This document shows positions 42,908 through 50,310 of a DNA stretch of 64,000 nt, piece after piece (within the stretch, counting starts at the first letter, position 1; each line of letters opens with the position of its first letter). The notes under the pieces were generated by a model. The model did not search any database. It was not told where the DNA came from and saw nothing but the letters and a program-made list of their open reading frames with translations. Source of the stretch: Streptomyces hoynatensis. GTDB taxonomy: Bacteria > Actinomycetota > Actinomycetes > Streptomycetales > Streptomycetaceae. The translations under genes were made by a program, and so were the position numbers. Location: contig NZ_RBAL01000009.1 in the NCBI RefSeq assembly GCF_003626535.1, forward strand, positions 186,001-250,000. The letters are read 5' to 3'.

Positions 42908-43480
42908 ATGGTGAACCTGACACGGATCTACACCCGCACCGGGGACACGGGCACCACCGCGCTCGGCGACTTCAGCCGCACGGCAAAGACCGACCTGCGG
43001 ATCACCGCCTACGCGGACGCGAACGAGGCCAACGCCGTCATCGGGACGGCGCTGGCCCTCGGCGAGCTCGGGCCCGAGGTGCGCGAGGTACTGGTGCGCG
43101 TGCAGAACGACCTGTTCGACGTGGGGGCCGACCTGTCCACGCCCGTGGTGCAGAACCCCGAGCACCCCCCGCTGCGGGTGGCCGCGTCCTACATCGACCG
43201 CCTGGAGGCGGACTGCGACCGGTTCCTCGCGGACCTGGACCCGCTGCGCAGCTTCATCCTGCCGGGCGGCACCCCGGGCGCGGCCCTGCTGCACCAGGCG
43301 TGCACCGTGGTCCGCCGCGCGGAGCGCTCCACCTGGGCGGCGCTGGAGAAGCACGGCGAGACGATGAACGTGCTGACCGCCACCTACCTCAACCGCCTCT
43401 CCGACCTGCTGTTCATCCTGGCCAGGACCGCCAACAAGGAGCACGGCGACGTCCTGTGGGTCCCCGGCGAGAACCGCTGA
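42908..43480 (+). CDS. Cob(I)yrinic acid a,c-diamide adenosyltransferase, PduO type
   Basis: 190 residues. Transfers adenosyl from ATP to cob(I)alamin, giving the cofactor needed by isobutyryl- and methylmalonyl-CoA mutases. Motifs: YTRTGDTGTTALGDFSRTAKTD (ATP loop), DANEANAVIG, FDVGADLSTPV, ILPGGTPGAALLHQACTVVRRAERS, NRLSDLLFILAR. Full length. TAGGCT (42896-42901) is 6 bases before the ATG with no ribosome site: probable leaderless mRNA. Confidence 0.95.
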   Translation: MVNLTRIYTRTGDTGTTALGDFSRTAKTDLRITAYADANEANAVIGTALALGELGPEVREVLVRVQNDLFDVGADLSTPVVQNPEHPPLRVAASYIDRLEADCDRFLADLDPLRSFILPGGTPGAALLHQACTVVRRAERSTWAALEKHGETMNVLTATYLNRLSDLLFILARTANKEHGDVLWVPGENR

Positions 43481-43501
43481 GCCACCCCCGCGGGGGCCCG
43501 G

Positions 43502-43593
43502 GCCTCAGGCCCCCTCGGGGACGCGCCTCAGGCCCCCTCGGGGACGCGCCTCAGGCTCCCTCGGGGGCTGGCCTCAGGCCCCCTCGGGTGCCT
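43502..43593. repeat. Four tandem 23-bp repeats over the 3' end of a membrane-protein gene
   Basis: The unit GCCTCAGGCCCCCTCGGGGACGC is perfect at 43502-43524 and 43525-43547, and degenerate at 43548-43570 and 43571-43593. The last copy contains the stop codon and the final codons (Pro-Glu-Gly-Ala) of the minus-strand gene ending at 43574. The extra copies therefore repeat that gene's C-terminus and stop. Confidence 0.9.
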
Positions 43594-44116
43594 TCTTGGG
43601 CCAGATCGTGTACGTGAGGGCGATGAAGCCGTGCACGCCGGCGATCGCCACCGCCCGCCCCTGCCAGCCGCGCAGCGGCCCGGCCTGCGCCCCGTCCGCC
43701 GAGAGCCAGACCAGCAGCTGCAGCACCAGCAGCGCGATCGCCGTGGCGAGCAGCGTCATCAGCCACAGCCGCCACTCGTGCCTGGCCCGCGCCGCGCCGT
43801 ACCGCGGGGGGCGCGGGGGCCGCGGCGCCCCGCCGAACCGGTGGGCGGCGTGCCCGTCGGCCCACCGGAGCGTGTAGTGGCCGTAGGCGACGGTGAAGCC
43901 GAGGTAGAGCGCGGCCAGCCCGTGCGCGCCCGAGGGCTCGGCCCCGCGGCGCAGGTCCGCCACCGCCGCGGCGAGCAGCAGCAGGTCGATCAGCGGCAGG
44001 CACAGCAGCACCCAGCCGCCCAGCCTGGGCCTCCGCATCGGGTAGCGAAGCACCAGACCGGCCAGCAGCACGATCCAGAACGCGATCTCCGCGGCGGCCG
44101 TGAGCGCGACGAGCAC
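43574..44116 (-). CDS. Polytopic membrane protein of unknown function
   Basis: 180 residues, five hydrophobic helices: LVALTAAAEIAFWIVLLAGLVL, LGGWVLLCLPLIDLLLLAAAVAD, GLAALYLGFTVAYGHYTL, LWLMTLLATAIALLVLQLLVWL and AVAIAGVHGFIALTYTIW. The DRR and HxxxW...R residues between helices are not diagnostic. The GTG start has a strong AAGGAGGAGGA site. It is divergent from the sensor kinase gene. No function is claimed. Confidence 0.8.
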   Translation of the reverse strand: MLVALTAAAEIAFWIVLLAGLVLRYPMRRPRLGGWVLLCLPLIDLLLLAAAVADLRRGAEPSGAHGLAALYLGFTVAYGHYTLRWADGHAAHRFGGAPRPPRPPRYGAARARHEWRLWLMTLLATAIALLVLQLLVWLSADGAQAGPLRGWQGRAVAIAGVHGFIALTYTIWPKKAPEGA

Positions 44117-44337
44117 GGCGGCTTCCTCCTCCTTCTCCCGGCCCTCCCGGGCCCCCTTGGCTCCCCACCCCGAGGCGCCCCCACCAGCCTGGCGCGGCCC
44201 GCCGCCGCGCCGCCTCCTGCCCGGAGCCGATCCGCGGGGCCGCGGGTGCGACGTTCGATGTACGCCCCGCCGGCCCCGGACCGTCCGCCGCGGGAGGGGC
44301 GTCCGGCGGCTTCGGCAACGCGCCGCGGCGTGTTGTC

Positions 44338-45543
44338 ATGGAGGGCATGCGACGCCCGCACCGCGACGACCTGCTGATCGCCGTCTCCGGCCTGCTCGGC
44401 GGCCTGACGATGTGGCTCGCCGGCGTCTCCGCATGGCCCTGGACCGACCAGGGCCACGACCCCCTGGTGCTGCTGCCGCTCGTGGCCATGACCGCGGCCG
44501 AGCTGCTGCGCCGGACCGCCCCGCGGGCCGCGCTGCCGCTGTCGGCCGCGGCCCTGGCCGGCGACCAGCTGGCCGGCTCGCAGCTGGCGACCGTCCTGAT
44601 GTTCACCGACGTCGTGTACGCGGCGGTGCTCTACGGCGGGCCCCGGCTCTCCGCCGCCCTCATCCCCGGCAGCCTCGCGCTGACCGGGGCCGCCACCCTC
44701 GGCGCCCTGGCCTGGGTGCGCGACCCGGCCGGCCTGACCCTCGGCGTGACCTGTGGGCTGCTCACGGTCCTGCCCGCGTTCACCGGCCTCCTGGTCCGCA
44801 ACCACCGGGACGCCGCCGCGGCGGAGCGGCTGCGCGCCGAACAGACCAGGCTGCTCGCGGAGATGGACCGGGCCCAGGCCGTCGCCGCGGAACGCGCCCG
44901 GATGGCCAGGGAGTTGCACGACGTGGTCGCCCACCACCTCTCGGCCATCGCGATCCACTCCACCGCCGCCCTGTCCCTCGACGAGCCCGCCGCCGACCGC
45001 GACGCGCTGCGGGTGATCCGGGAGAACAGCACCCGGGGCCTGGCCGAGATGCGCCGCCTGATCGGCCTGCTCCGCGCGGAGGAGCGCCCGGAACCGGCCG
45101 CGGAGCCCCGGCTCGCGCCGAGCCTGGAGGGGATCGGCGCCCTGCTGCGCCGGGCCCGGGAGGCCGGCGCGCCCGGCCGGCTCTCCTTCGCCGTCCACGA
45201 CGAGCTCCCGCCCGGCCTCGCGCTCCCCGCCCCCGTGGAGCTGGCGGCCTACCGGATCGTGCAGGAGGCCCTGACCAACGCCGTCAAGCACGCCGCTCCC
45301 GGCCGCGTCGCGGTGCGGCTGCGGCTGGCCGGCGAGCGGCTGCACGTCACGGTCAGCAGCCCCTACCGGGAGCGTTCCGCCGCCCGCGCGCCGGGCGCCC
45401 GCGCCGGTCTCATCGGCATGCGGGAGCGCGTCGCGCTGCTGGACGGCCGCTTCGAGGCCGGCCCCAGGCCCGCGGAAGGCGCGGGCCGCGAGTGGCTGGT
45501 CAGCGCCGAACTCCCGCTGGCGGAAAGGGTGATGGCGCCGTGA
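44338..45543 (+). CDS. Sensor histidine kinase (HisKA_3, NarL-type partner)
   Basis: 401 residues. An N-terminal set of about five helices (LLIAVSGLLGGLTMWLAGV; LVLLPLVAMTAAELL; further ones to residue ~160) senses an unknown signal. The dimerisation box ELHDVVAHHLSAIAIHSTAAL carries the phospho-His; N box EALTNAVKHAAP; G box GLIGMRERVALLDG. The stop overlaps the response regulator start. An ATG three codons later is possible. Confidence 0.92.
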   Translation: MEGMRRPHRDDLLIAVSGLLGGLTMWLAGVSAWPWTDQGHDPLVLLPLVAMTAAELLRRTAPRAALPLSAAALAGDQLAGSQLATVLMFTDVVYAAVLYGGPRLSAALIPGSLALTGAATLGALAWVRDPAGLTLGVTCGLLTVLPAFTGLLVRNHRDAAAAERLRAEQTRLLAEMDRAQAVAAERARMARELHDVVAHHLSAIAIHSTAALSLDEPAADRDALRVIRENSTRGLAEMRRLIGLLRAEERPEPAAEPRLAPSLEGIGALLRRAREAGAPGRLSFAVHDELPPGLALPAPVELAAYRIVQEALTNAVKHAAPGRVAVRLRLAGERLHVTVSSPYRERSAARAPGARAGLIGMRERVALLDGRFEAGPRPAEGAGREWLVSAELPLAERVMAP

Positions 45544-46202
45544 CCGTTCGGGTGCTGGTGGCCGAGGACCAGGAGGCCGTGCGGCAGGGCCTGGTGCTGA
45601 TCCTGGGCAGGGCCCCCGGCATCGAGGTGGCCGCTGAGGCGGCCGACGGCGAGGCCGCCGTCCGCCTCGCCCGCGAGCTGCGCCCGGACGTCGTGCTGAT
45701 GGACGTGCAGATGCCGCTGCTCGACGGCGTCACGGCGACCGGGCTGATCACCGCCGAGGGACTCGCCGAGGTGCTGGTGCTGACCACCTTCGACTTCGAC
45801 GACTACCTCTTCGGCGCCCTGCGCGCGGGCGCCGCCGGCTTCCTGCTGAAGGACAGCGACGCCGCCACGCTGCTCGCCGCGGTCCGCGCGGTGGCCGCCG
45901 GCGAGGGGGTGGTCGCCCCGGCGGTCACCCGGCGGCTGCTCGCCGAGTTCGCCCGCACCCCCGCGGCCCACCGGCCCACGCCCCCGCGGCCGGCCGGGAC
46001 CTCGGACCTCACCCCGCGGGAACGCGAGGTCCTCGCGCACCTCGGGGCCGGACTGAGCAACGCCGAGATCGCCGCGGCGCTCGGCATGGCGGAGGCCACC
46101 GCCAAGACCCACGTCAGCCGCATCCTGACCAAGCTCGGGCTGCGCAGCCGGGTGCAGGCGGCCCTGGCCGCCCAGGCCCTGGCCCCCGGGCAGGACGGCT
46201 GA
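45540..46202 (+). CDS. NarL/FixJ-family response regulator
   Basis: 220 residues. Receiver: VRVLVAEDQEAVRQGL, phospho-acceptor Asp in VVLMDVQMPLLDG, LTTFDFDDYLFGALRAGAAGFLLKD. LuxR-type HTH at the C-terminus: LTPREREVLAHLGAGLSNAEIAAALGMAEATAKTHVSRILTKLGL. Overlaps the kinase gene (GTGA). The gas-vesicle genes start 216 bp downstream in the same direction, so a regulatory link is possible but unproven. Confidence 0.93.
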   Translation: MTVRVLVAEDQEAVRQGLVLILGRAPGIEVAAEAADGEAAVRLARELRPDVVLMDVQMPLLDGVTATGLITAEGLAEVLVLTTFDFDDYLFGALRAGAAGFLLKDSDAATLLAAVRAVAAGEGVVAPAVTRRLLAEFARTPAAHRPTPPRPAGTSDLTPREREVLAHLGAGLSNAEIAAALGMAEATAKTHVSRILTKLGLRSRVQAALAAQALAPGQDG

Positions 46203-46249
46203 CCGCCCGCCCCTCCCGCCGCCCCGGGCCCGGCGCCCCGGGGACGCGG

Positions 46250-46265
46250 ACGGCCTTCCGGCCGT
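46250..46265 (+). terminator. Small hairpin between the response regulator and gvpO
   Basis: ACGGCC-TTCC-GGCCGT: six paired bases around a 4-base loop, 47 bases after the stop. It is weak, so read-through into gvp cannot be excluded. Confidence 0.4.
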
Positions 46266-46418
46266 GGGCCGCGGGCGGCGCGGAAGCGGCCAAGGACCGT
46301 GCCCCGCAGGGGATTCGGCCGCCCGCCGCGGGTGTGCCGCACGAACGGCCGGAGCGGCCCTCGCCGATCGGCCCATCAGCCCGCGCGGCGCGCCCGGGCC
46401 TGTGCACAGACTGCTGCC

Positions 46419-46760
46419 ATGGCAGACCACCACGCGAAGCACCGCGAGGACAGCGGCGACCGCGCCCGTGAGGACGACCAGGACTCGGGGCGCCACCGGC
46501 CCGTGCGAGGCGCCTACGACGCGGCCAAGCGCGCGTCGAGGCGGCTGGAGAAGCTCACCGGGCACGCCGCCGACGGCGTCTCGGGAGTGCGCCACGAGGG
46601 GGACGCCTGGCAGGTGTGCGTGGACGTGCTCGAAGTCCCGCGCATCCCCGACACCACCAGCCTGATGGCGACCTACGAGGTGGAACTCGACGAGAACGGC
46701 AGGCTGCGCCAATACCACCGCGTCCGCCGCTACTGGCGCTGCGCCACCGACGACTGCTGA
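46419..46760 (+). CDS. gvpO: Gas vesicle protein GvpO
   Basis: 113 residues. Charged N-terminal half (HREDSGDRAREDDQDSGRH), then the GvpO domain: RLEKLTGHAADGVSGVRHEGDAWQVCVDVLEVPRIPDTTSLMATYEVELDENGRL...YHRVRRYWR. First gene of the cluster, as in Streptomyces gvp loci. Required for vesicle formation in haloarchaea, exact role unclear. No ribosome site before the ATG; CAGACT sits 6 bases upstream, a near -10 match. Confidence 0.93.
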   Translation: MADHHAKHREDSGDRAREDDQDSGRHRPVRGAYDAAKRASRRLEKLTGHAADGVSGVRHEGDAWQVCVDVLEVPRIPDTTSLMATYEVELDENGRLRQYHRVRRYWRCATDDC

Positions 46761-46799
46761 CCCGCCACGCCCGCCGCGCGCACCGCCGAAGGAGCCCCC

Positions 46800-47222
46800 A
46801 TGACCGTCACCACCACGTACCGGGACGACCTCGCCTGTCCCCCGCGCCGCACCGGGACCCTCTACGACGTCATCGACATCATCCTCGACCGCGGCATGGT
46901 GATCGACGTCTTCCTGCGGGTCTCCCTGGTCGGCATCGAGATCGTCAAGATCGACATAAGGATCGTCATCGCCAGCGTCGACACCTACCTGCGCTTCGCC
47001 GAGGCGTGCAACCGGATCGACCTGGAGACCGACACCCACAGCCGCACCCTGCCGGAGTTCGTCGACCAGGCCACCGGCAGCCTCGGCGGCGTCGGCGGGA
47101 AGGCCGCCAAGCAGAAGGCGAAGGGCGCGGCGAAGCACTCGAAGGAGAAGGCCGGGGAGAAGGGCAGGCAGCTCAAGGAGTCCGTGACCGGCGGCGGTTC
47201 CGGCGACGAGCGAGAGGAGTGA
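46800..47222 (+). CDS. gvpA: Gas vesicle structural protein GvpA with basic tail
   Basis: 140 residues; the shell protein of gas vesicles is normally ~70. The core (TLYDVIDIILDRGMVIDVFLRVSLVGIEIVKIDIRIVIASVDTYLRFAEA) shows the alpha-beta-beta-alpha GvpA fold. The extra ~60 residues are Gly/Lys-rich (GGKAAKQKAKGAAKHSKEKAGEKGRQLKE). Streptomyces GvpA proteins have such a tail (memory). GAAGGAG precedes the ATG. Two more GvpA-fold proteins, GvpJ and GvpS, are encoded downstream. Confidence 0.95.
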   Translation: MTVTTTYRDDLACPPRRTGTLYDVIDIILDRGMVIDVFLRVSLVGIEIVKIDIRIVIASVDTYLRFAEACNRIDLETDTHSRTLPEFVDQATGSLGGVGGKAAKQKAKGAAKHSKEKAGEKGRQLKESVTGGGSGDEREE

Positions 47223-47224
47223 CC

Positions 47225-47980
47225 GTGCACTCCCGGCACCTGTACGTCTACGGAATCGTCCGCGCGGGCCACCCGCTGCCGCCCGGGCGGCGCGGCGTCG
47301 GCGCCCCGCCCGGCCGGCTCAGGGCGGTGCGCCGCGGCTCCCTGGCCGCGGTGGTGAGCCCCTCCCCCGAGCGCCTTCTCGCCCGCCGCCGCGACCTCCT
47401 CGCGCACCAGGACACCCTGCTGGCGCTCGCCGACCACGGCCCGGTGCTGCCGATGCGGTTCGGCATGGTCGCCCCGGACGAGCAGGCGGTGACCCGGCGG
47501 CTGGCCGAGGACGCCGACGGGCACCTCGCCGCCCTCGAACGCCTCACCGGCCGGGTGGAGTTCAACCTCAAGGCGTTCCCCGTCGAGGACTCGCTCGCCG
47601 ACCTGGTGCGCGAGGACCCGACGGTGCGCCGCCTGCGGGAACGCGCCAGGCGCCGCCCCGGCTACGAGGCCAGCCTGCGGCTCGGCGAGGCGATCGCGAC
47701 CGGCCTCGGCCGGCGGGCCGCCGAGGCCGTGGCCGAGACCCTGCGCCGGCTGACGCCGCTGGCCGAGTCCACCGCCCCAGGACCGGAGGTGAAGGGCTGC
47801 GTGCGCAACGTCTCCTTCCTGGTGCCCGTGGCCGCGCAGGAGCGGTTCGCCGCCTCGACCGCGCGCTGCGCCGGCGAGTTCCGGCACCTGGCCGACCTGC
47901 GGCTGACCGGCCCGCTGCCCTGTTTCAGCTTCGTTCCCTCCCACCGGGACTCCGCGGCCGATCCCGCCGGGCGGTCGTGA
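47225..47980 (+). CDS. gvpF: Gas vesicle protein GvpF (GvpL/F family)
   Basis: 251 residues. GvpL/F fold: HLYVYGIVRAGHPLPPG, LLAHQDTLLALADHGPVLPMRFGMVAPDEQAV, LERLTGRVEFNLKAFP, NVSFLVPVAAQERFAAST, LRLTGPLPCFSFV. GvpF is thought to be a minor inner-surface protein and to bind GvpA during assembly. GTG start with AGAGGAG 5 bases upstream; a GTG two codons earlier would overlap the gvpA stop. Confidence 0.93.
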   Translation: MHSRHLYVYGIVRAGHPLPPGRRGVGAPPGRLRAVRRGSLAAVVSPSPERLLARRRDLLAHQDTLLALADHGPVLPMRFGMVAPDEQAVTRRLAEDADGHLAALERLTGRVEFNLKAFPVEDSLADLVREDPTVRRLRERARRRPGYEASLRLGEAIATGLGRRAAEAVAETLRRLTPLAESTAPGPEVKGCVRNVSFLVPVAAQERFAASTARCAGEFRHLADLRLTGPLPCFSFVPSHRDSAADPAGRS

Positions 47981-48258
47981 TGGGCCTGCTGTCCGGGCTG
48001 GTGCTGCTGCCGCTGGCGCCGCTGCGCTTCACCGGCTGGGTCGCCGGGCAGATCGCCGAGGTCGCCGACCAGGAGCTGTACGGGCCGGAGGCGCTGCTGG
48101 CCCGGCTGGCGGAGCTGCACCGGGCGCTGGAGGCCGGGGAGATCGGCCACGCGGCGTTCGAACGCGAGGAGGAACGCGTGCTGGTGCGCCTGCAGCGCAT
48201 CCGCGGGCCCGGGAGCGGGCCCACCCACCGGGACGACGGGGAAGGCACCCATGATTGA
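47977..48258 (+). CDS. gvpG: Gas vesicle protein GvpG
   Basis: 93 residues. GLLSGLVLLPLAPLRFTGWVAGQIAEVADQELYG is the GvpG signature, then a coiled coil (LARLAELHRALEAGEIGHAAFEREEERVLVRLQ). Assembly factor that binds GvpF/GvpA-type proteins. It starts at GTG overlapping the gvpF stop (or the ATG next to it), and its end overlaps gvpY. Confidence 0.93.
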   Translation: MMGLLSGLVLLPLAPLRFTGWVAGQIAEVADQELYGPEALLARLAELHRALEAGEIGHAAFEREEERVLVRLQRIRGPGSGPTHRDDGEGTHD

Positions 48259-48844
48259 CAACTCGAAGGCCGCCCTGGCCACCGGCATCGCGAGCGGCTA
48301 CCTCCTCGGCCGCGGCAGGAAGGCGAAGCTCGCCTTCGCCGTCGCGAGCTTCGTGGTCAGCCGCAAGATCGGGATGACGCCCGGCCGCCTCGCGCTGCAC
48401 GGCGCGAAGCGCCTCAAGGACAGCCCGCAGTTCGCCGCCCTGACCGAGCAGTTGCGCCAGGACCTGCTCCACGCCGGCAAGAGCGCGGCCACCGCCGCGG
48501 CCTCCCAGCGCCTCGGCAGCCTCGCCGACGCCGTACAGGCCCGCACCCGGGCCCTCGGCGGCCGAAGCGACGGGGAGCGTGGCCACGAGGAGGAGGACTC
48601 CGGGGAGCAGGACGGTTCGCCGGAGGAGGCCGCGTCCCGGGAGGCCGCCGGGAACGGAGGGCGGCACGGCAACGGCGGCGCCGGGGGCGCTGCCAACGGC
48701 CCCTCGGGCGGCGGTTCCCAGGGCGGCTCCCACGGCGGCCCGCACGGCAAGCGCACCAGGGAACGCACCCGCGAACGCGTCAGGGAACGGGAGAAGTCCG
48801 CAGCCGCCGGCCGGTCGCACGCCGGCAGCCGAGGCGAGAGGTAG
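48251..48844 (+). CDS. gvpY: Gas vesicle accessory protein GvpY-like
   Basis: 197 residues. N-terminal ~50 residues are moderately hydrophobic (KAALATGIASGYLLGRGRKAKLAFAVASFVVSRKIG), then an amphipathic segment, then a low-complexity Gly/Ser/Arg tail (RTRERTRERVREREK). The name rests on cluster position (O-A-F-G-Y-Z-J-L-S-K, Streptomyces order from memory). Function unknown; found in actinobacterial gvp clusters. Confidence 0.8.
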   Translation: MIDNSKAALATGIASGYLLGRGRKAKLAFAVASFVVSRKIGMTPGRLALHGAKRLKDSPQFAALTEQLRQDLLHAGKSAATAAASQRLGSLADAVQARTRALGGRSDGERGHEEEDSGEQDGSPEEAASREAAGNGGRHGNGGAGGAANGPSGGGSQGGSHGGPHGKRTRERTRERVREREKSAAAGRSHAGSRGER

Positions 48845-48850
48845 CAGCTC

Positions 48851-49930
48851 ATGGCCAACGAGGAACGGGGTGGCGGCGCCACCCAGGAGCTCGGCGAAAG
48901 CTTCGAGCGGCTGCGTCACGAGGTCGTGGACTTCCTGAACGCCCAGGCGCGCCGGCTCGCCGAGAACGCGGGCGACAGGGTCTCCCGGCTCACCGAGAAG
49001 ATCAGCGGCGACACGGGCGGCGCGCTGCCCAAGGCGGGGGCGCGCCTCCTCGGCGGCGAGTCCCCCGGCAAGGCCGTGGCCAAGGAGGGCGCCAAGAGTC
49101 TCAAGGAGGGCACGGTGGGCAAGGCCAAGGGCCTGGTCGGCAAGGGCGGCGGGGGCAACGGGGGCGGCGACGGCGGGGGCAAGAGCGGGGATGTCAAGGT
49201 GACCGGCATCATCGAGAGCATCGACGTCGGCGCCCCGCTGCGTGACTGCTACAACCACTGGACGCAGTACCGGGACTTCGGCGAGTTCATGAAGGGCGTG
49301 CAGAGCGTCGAGCCCTCGGGCGACGAGGACCAGCCGGAGACCACCTGGAAGCTCAAGATCGGCCCCTCCAACCGCGACTGGAAGGCGACCGTCCTCCGGC
49401 AGATCCCCGACGAGCGCATCGAGTGGACCTCGGAGGGCAGCAAGGGCGACACCCGCGGCGTGGTGACCTTCCACGAGCTCGCCCCGCGGCTCACCAGGAT
49501 CGTCGCCGTCGTCGAGTACCACCCGGAGGGCTTCTTCGAGAAGACGGCCAACCTGTGGCGCGCCCAGGGCCGCCGGCTGCGCCTGGACCTGAAGGCGTTC
49601 CAGCGCTACGTGACCCTCGTCGCCGACGAGGTGCCCGAGGGCTGGCGCGGCGAGATCCGCGACGGCCGGATCGTCCGCAGCCACGAGGACGCCCTGGCCG
49701 CCGAGCGGGGCGAGGGCGCCGAGGGCAGCGAGGGCGAAGCGGCCGAAGAGGAGGAGCAGGCCGGCCGGCGCCCCGGCCGCGGCGCCCCGGAGGCGGGCGG
49801 CGGGCGCGGGAGGGCCGAGGACGACGAAGAAGCCGAGGACGAGGACGAAGACGACGAAGACGAAGACGAAGAGGAAGAAGACGAAGAAGACGACGAGGAC
49901 GAGGACGGCGAGGAGGCTGAGCGGCGGTGA
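48851..49930 (+). CDS. gvpZ: Gas vesicle accessory protein GvpZ-like, SRPBCC domain with acidic tail
   Basis: 359 residues. Residues ~1-105 are charged and helical with a Gly/Lys-rich hinge. A START/SRPBCC (polyketide-cyclase-like) domain follows at about 115-265: VTGIIESIDVGAPLRDCYNHWTQYRDFGEFM, WKLKIGPSNRDWKATVL, RIEWTSEGSKGDTRGVVTF, VVEYHPEGFFEKTANLW. The C-terminal ~35 residues are almost only Asp and Glu. The DNA there is a nearly pure purine run (49818-49918) rich in GAA, a rare codon in this genome. It may bind a hydrophobic ligand; the tail could pair with the Lys-rich tail of GvpA (inference). Confidence 0.87.
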   Translation: MANEERGGGATQELGESFERLRHEVVDFLNAQARRLAENAGDRVSRLTEKISGDTGGALPKAGARLLGGESPGKAVAKEGAKSLKEGTVGKAKGLVGKGGGGNGGGDGGGKSGDVKVTGIIESIDVGAPLRDCYNHWTQYRDFGEFMKGVQSVEPSGDEDQPETTWKLKIGPSNRDWKATVLRQIPDERIEWTSEGSKGDTRGVVTFHELAPRLTRIVAVVEYHPEGFFEKTANLWRAQGRRLRLDLKAFQRYVTLVADEVPEGWRGEIRDGRIVRSHEDALAAERGEGAEGSEGEAAEEEEQAGRRPGRGAPEAGGGRGRAEDDEEAEDEDEDDEDEDEEEEDEEDDEDEDGEEAERR

Positions 49931-50310
49931 CCCACACCCGGCACACGCTGGAGGCCTACGAGCCCCTGGAGCCGTACCCGCCGCGGACGGCCAACCTCGC
50001 CGACATCCTGGAGCGCATCCTCGACAAGGGCATCGTCATCGCGGGCGACATCAAGATCGACCTGCTCGACATCGAGCTGCTGACCATCAGGGTGCGGCTG
50101 TTCATCTCCTCCGTCGACACCGCCACCAAGGCCGGCATCAACTGGTGGGAGACCGAACCCGCCCTCTCCACCCGCGCCAACCAGGACGCGCTCGCCGACG
50201 AGAACCGCCGCCTCCGCGAACGCCTCGCGGAGCTGGAGACCTCGGACGACTGCCTGTCCGCCGACGTACCCAGCACCAGGAAACGAGGCCGGGAGCGCCG
50301 CACTTCATGA
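49927..50310 (+). CDS. gvpJ: Gas vesicle protein GvpJ (GvpA family)
   Basis: 127 residues. GvpA-like core NLADILERILDKGIVIAGDIKIDLLDIELLTIRVRLFISSVDTATKAGINWW, then a coiled-coil end (ANQDALADENRRLRERLAELE). Minor shell protein thought to sit at the conical caps. GTG start overlaps the gvpZ stop. Confidence 0.94.
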   Translation: MTHTRHTLEAYEPLEPYPPRTANLADILERILDKGIVIAGDIKIDLLDIELLTIRVRLFISSVDTATKAGINWWETEPALSTRANQDALADENRRLRERLAELETSDDCLSADVPSTRKRGRERRTS

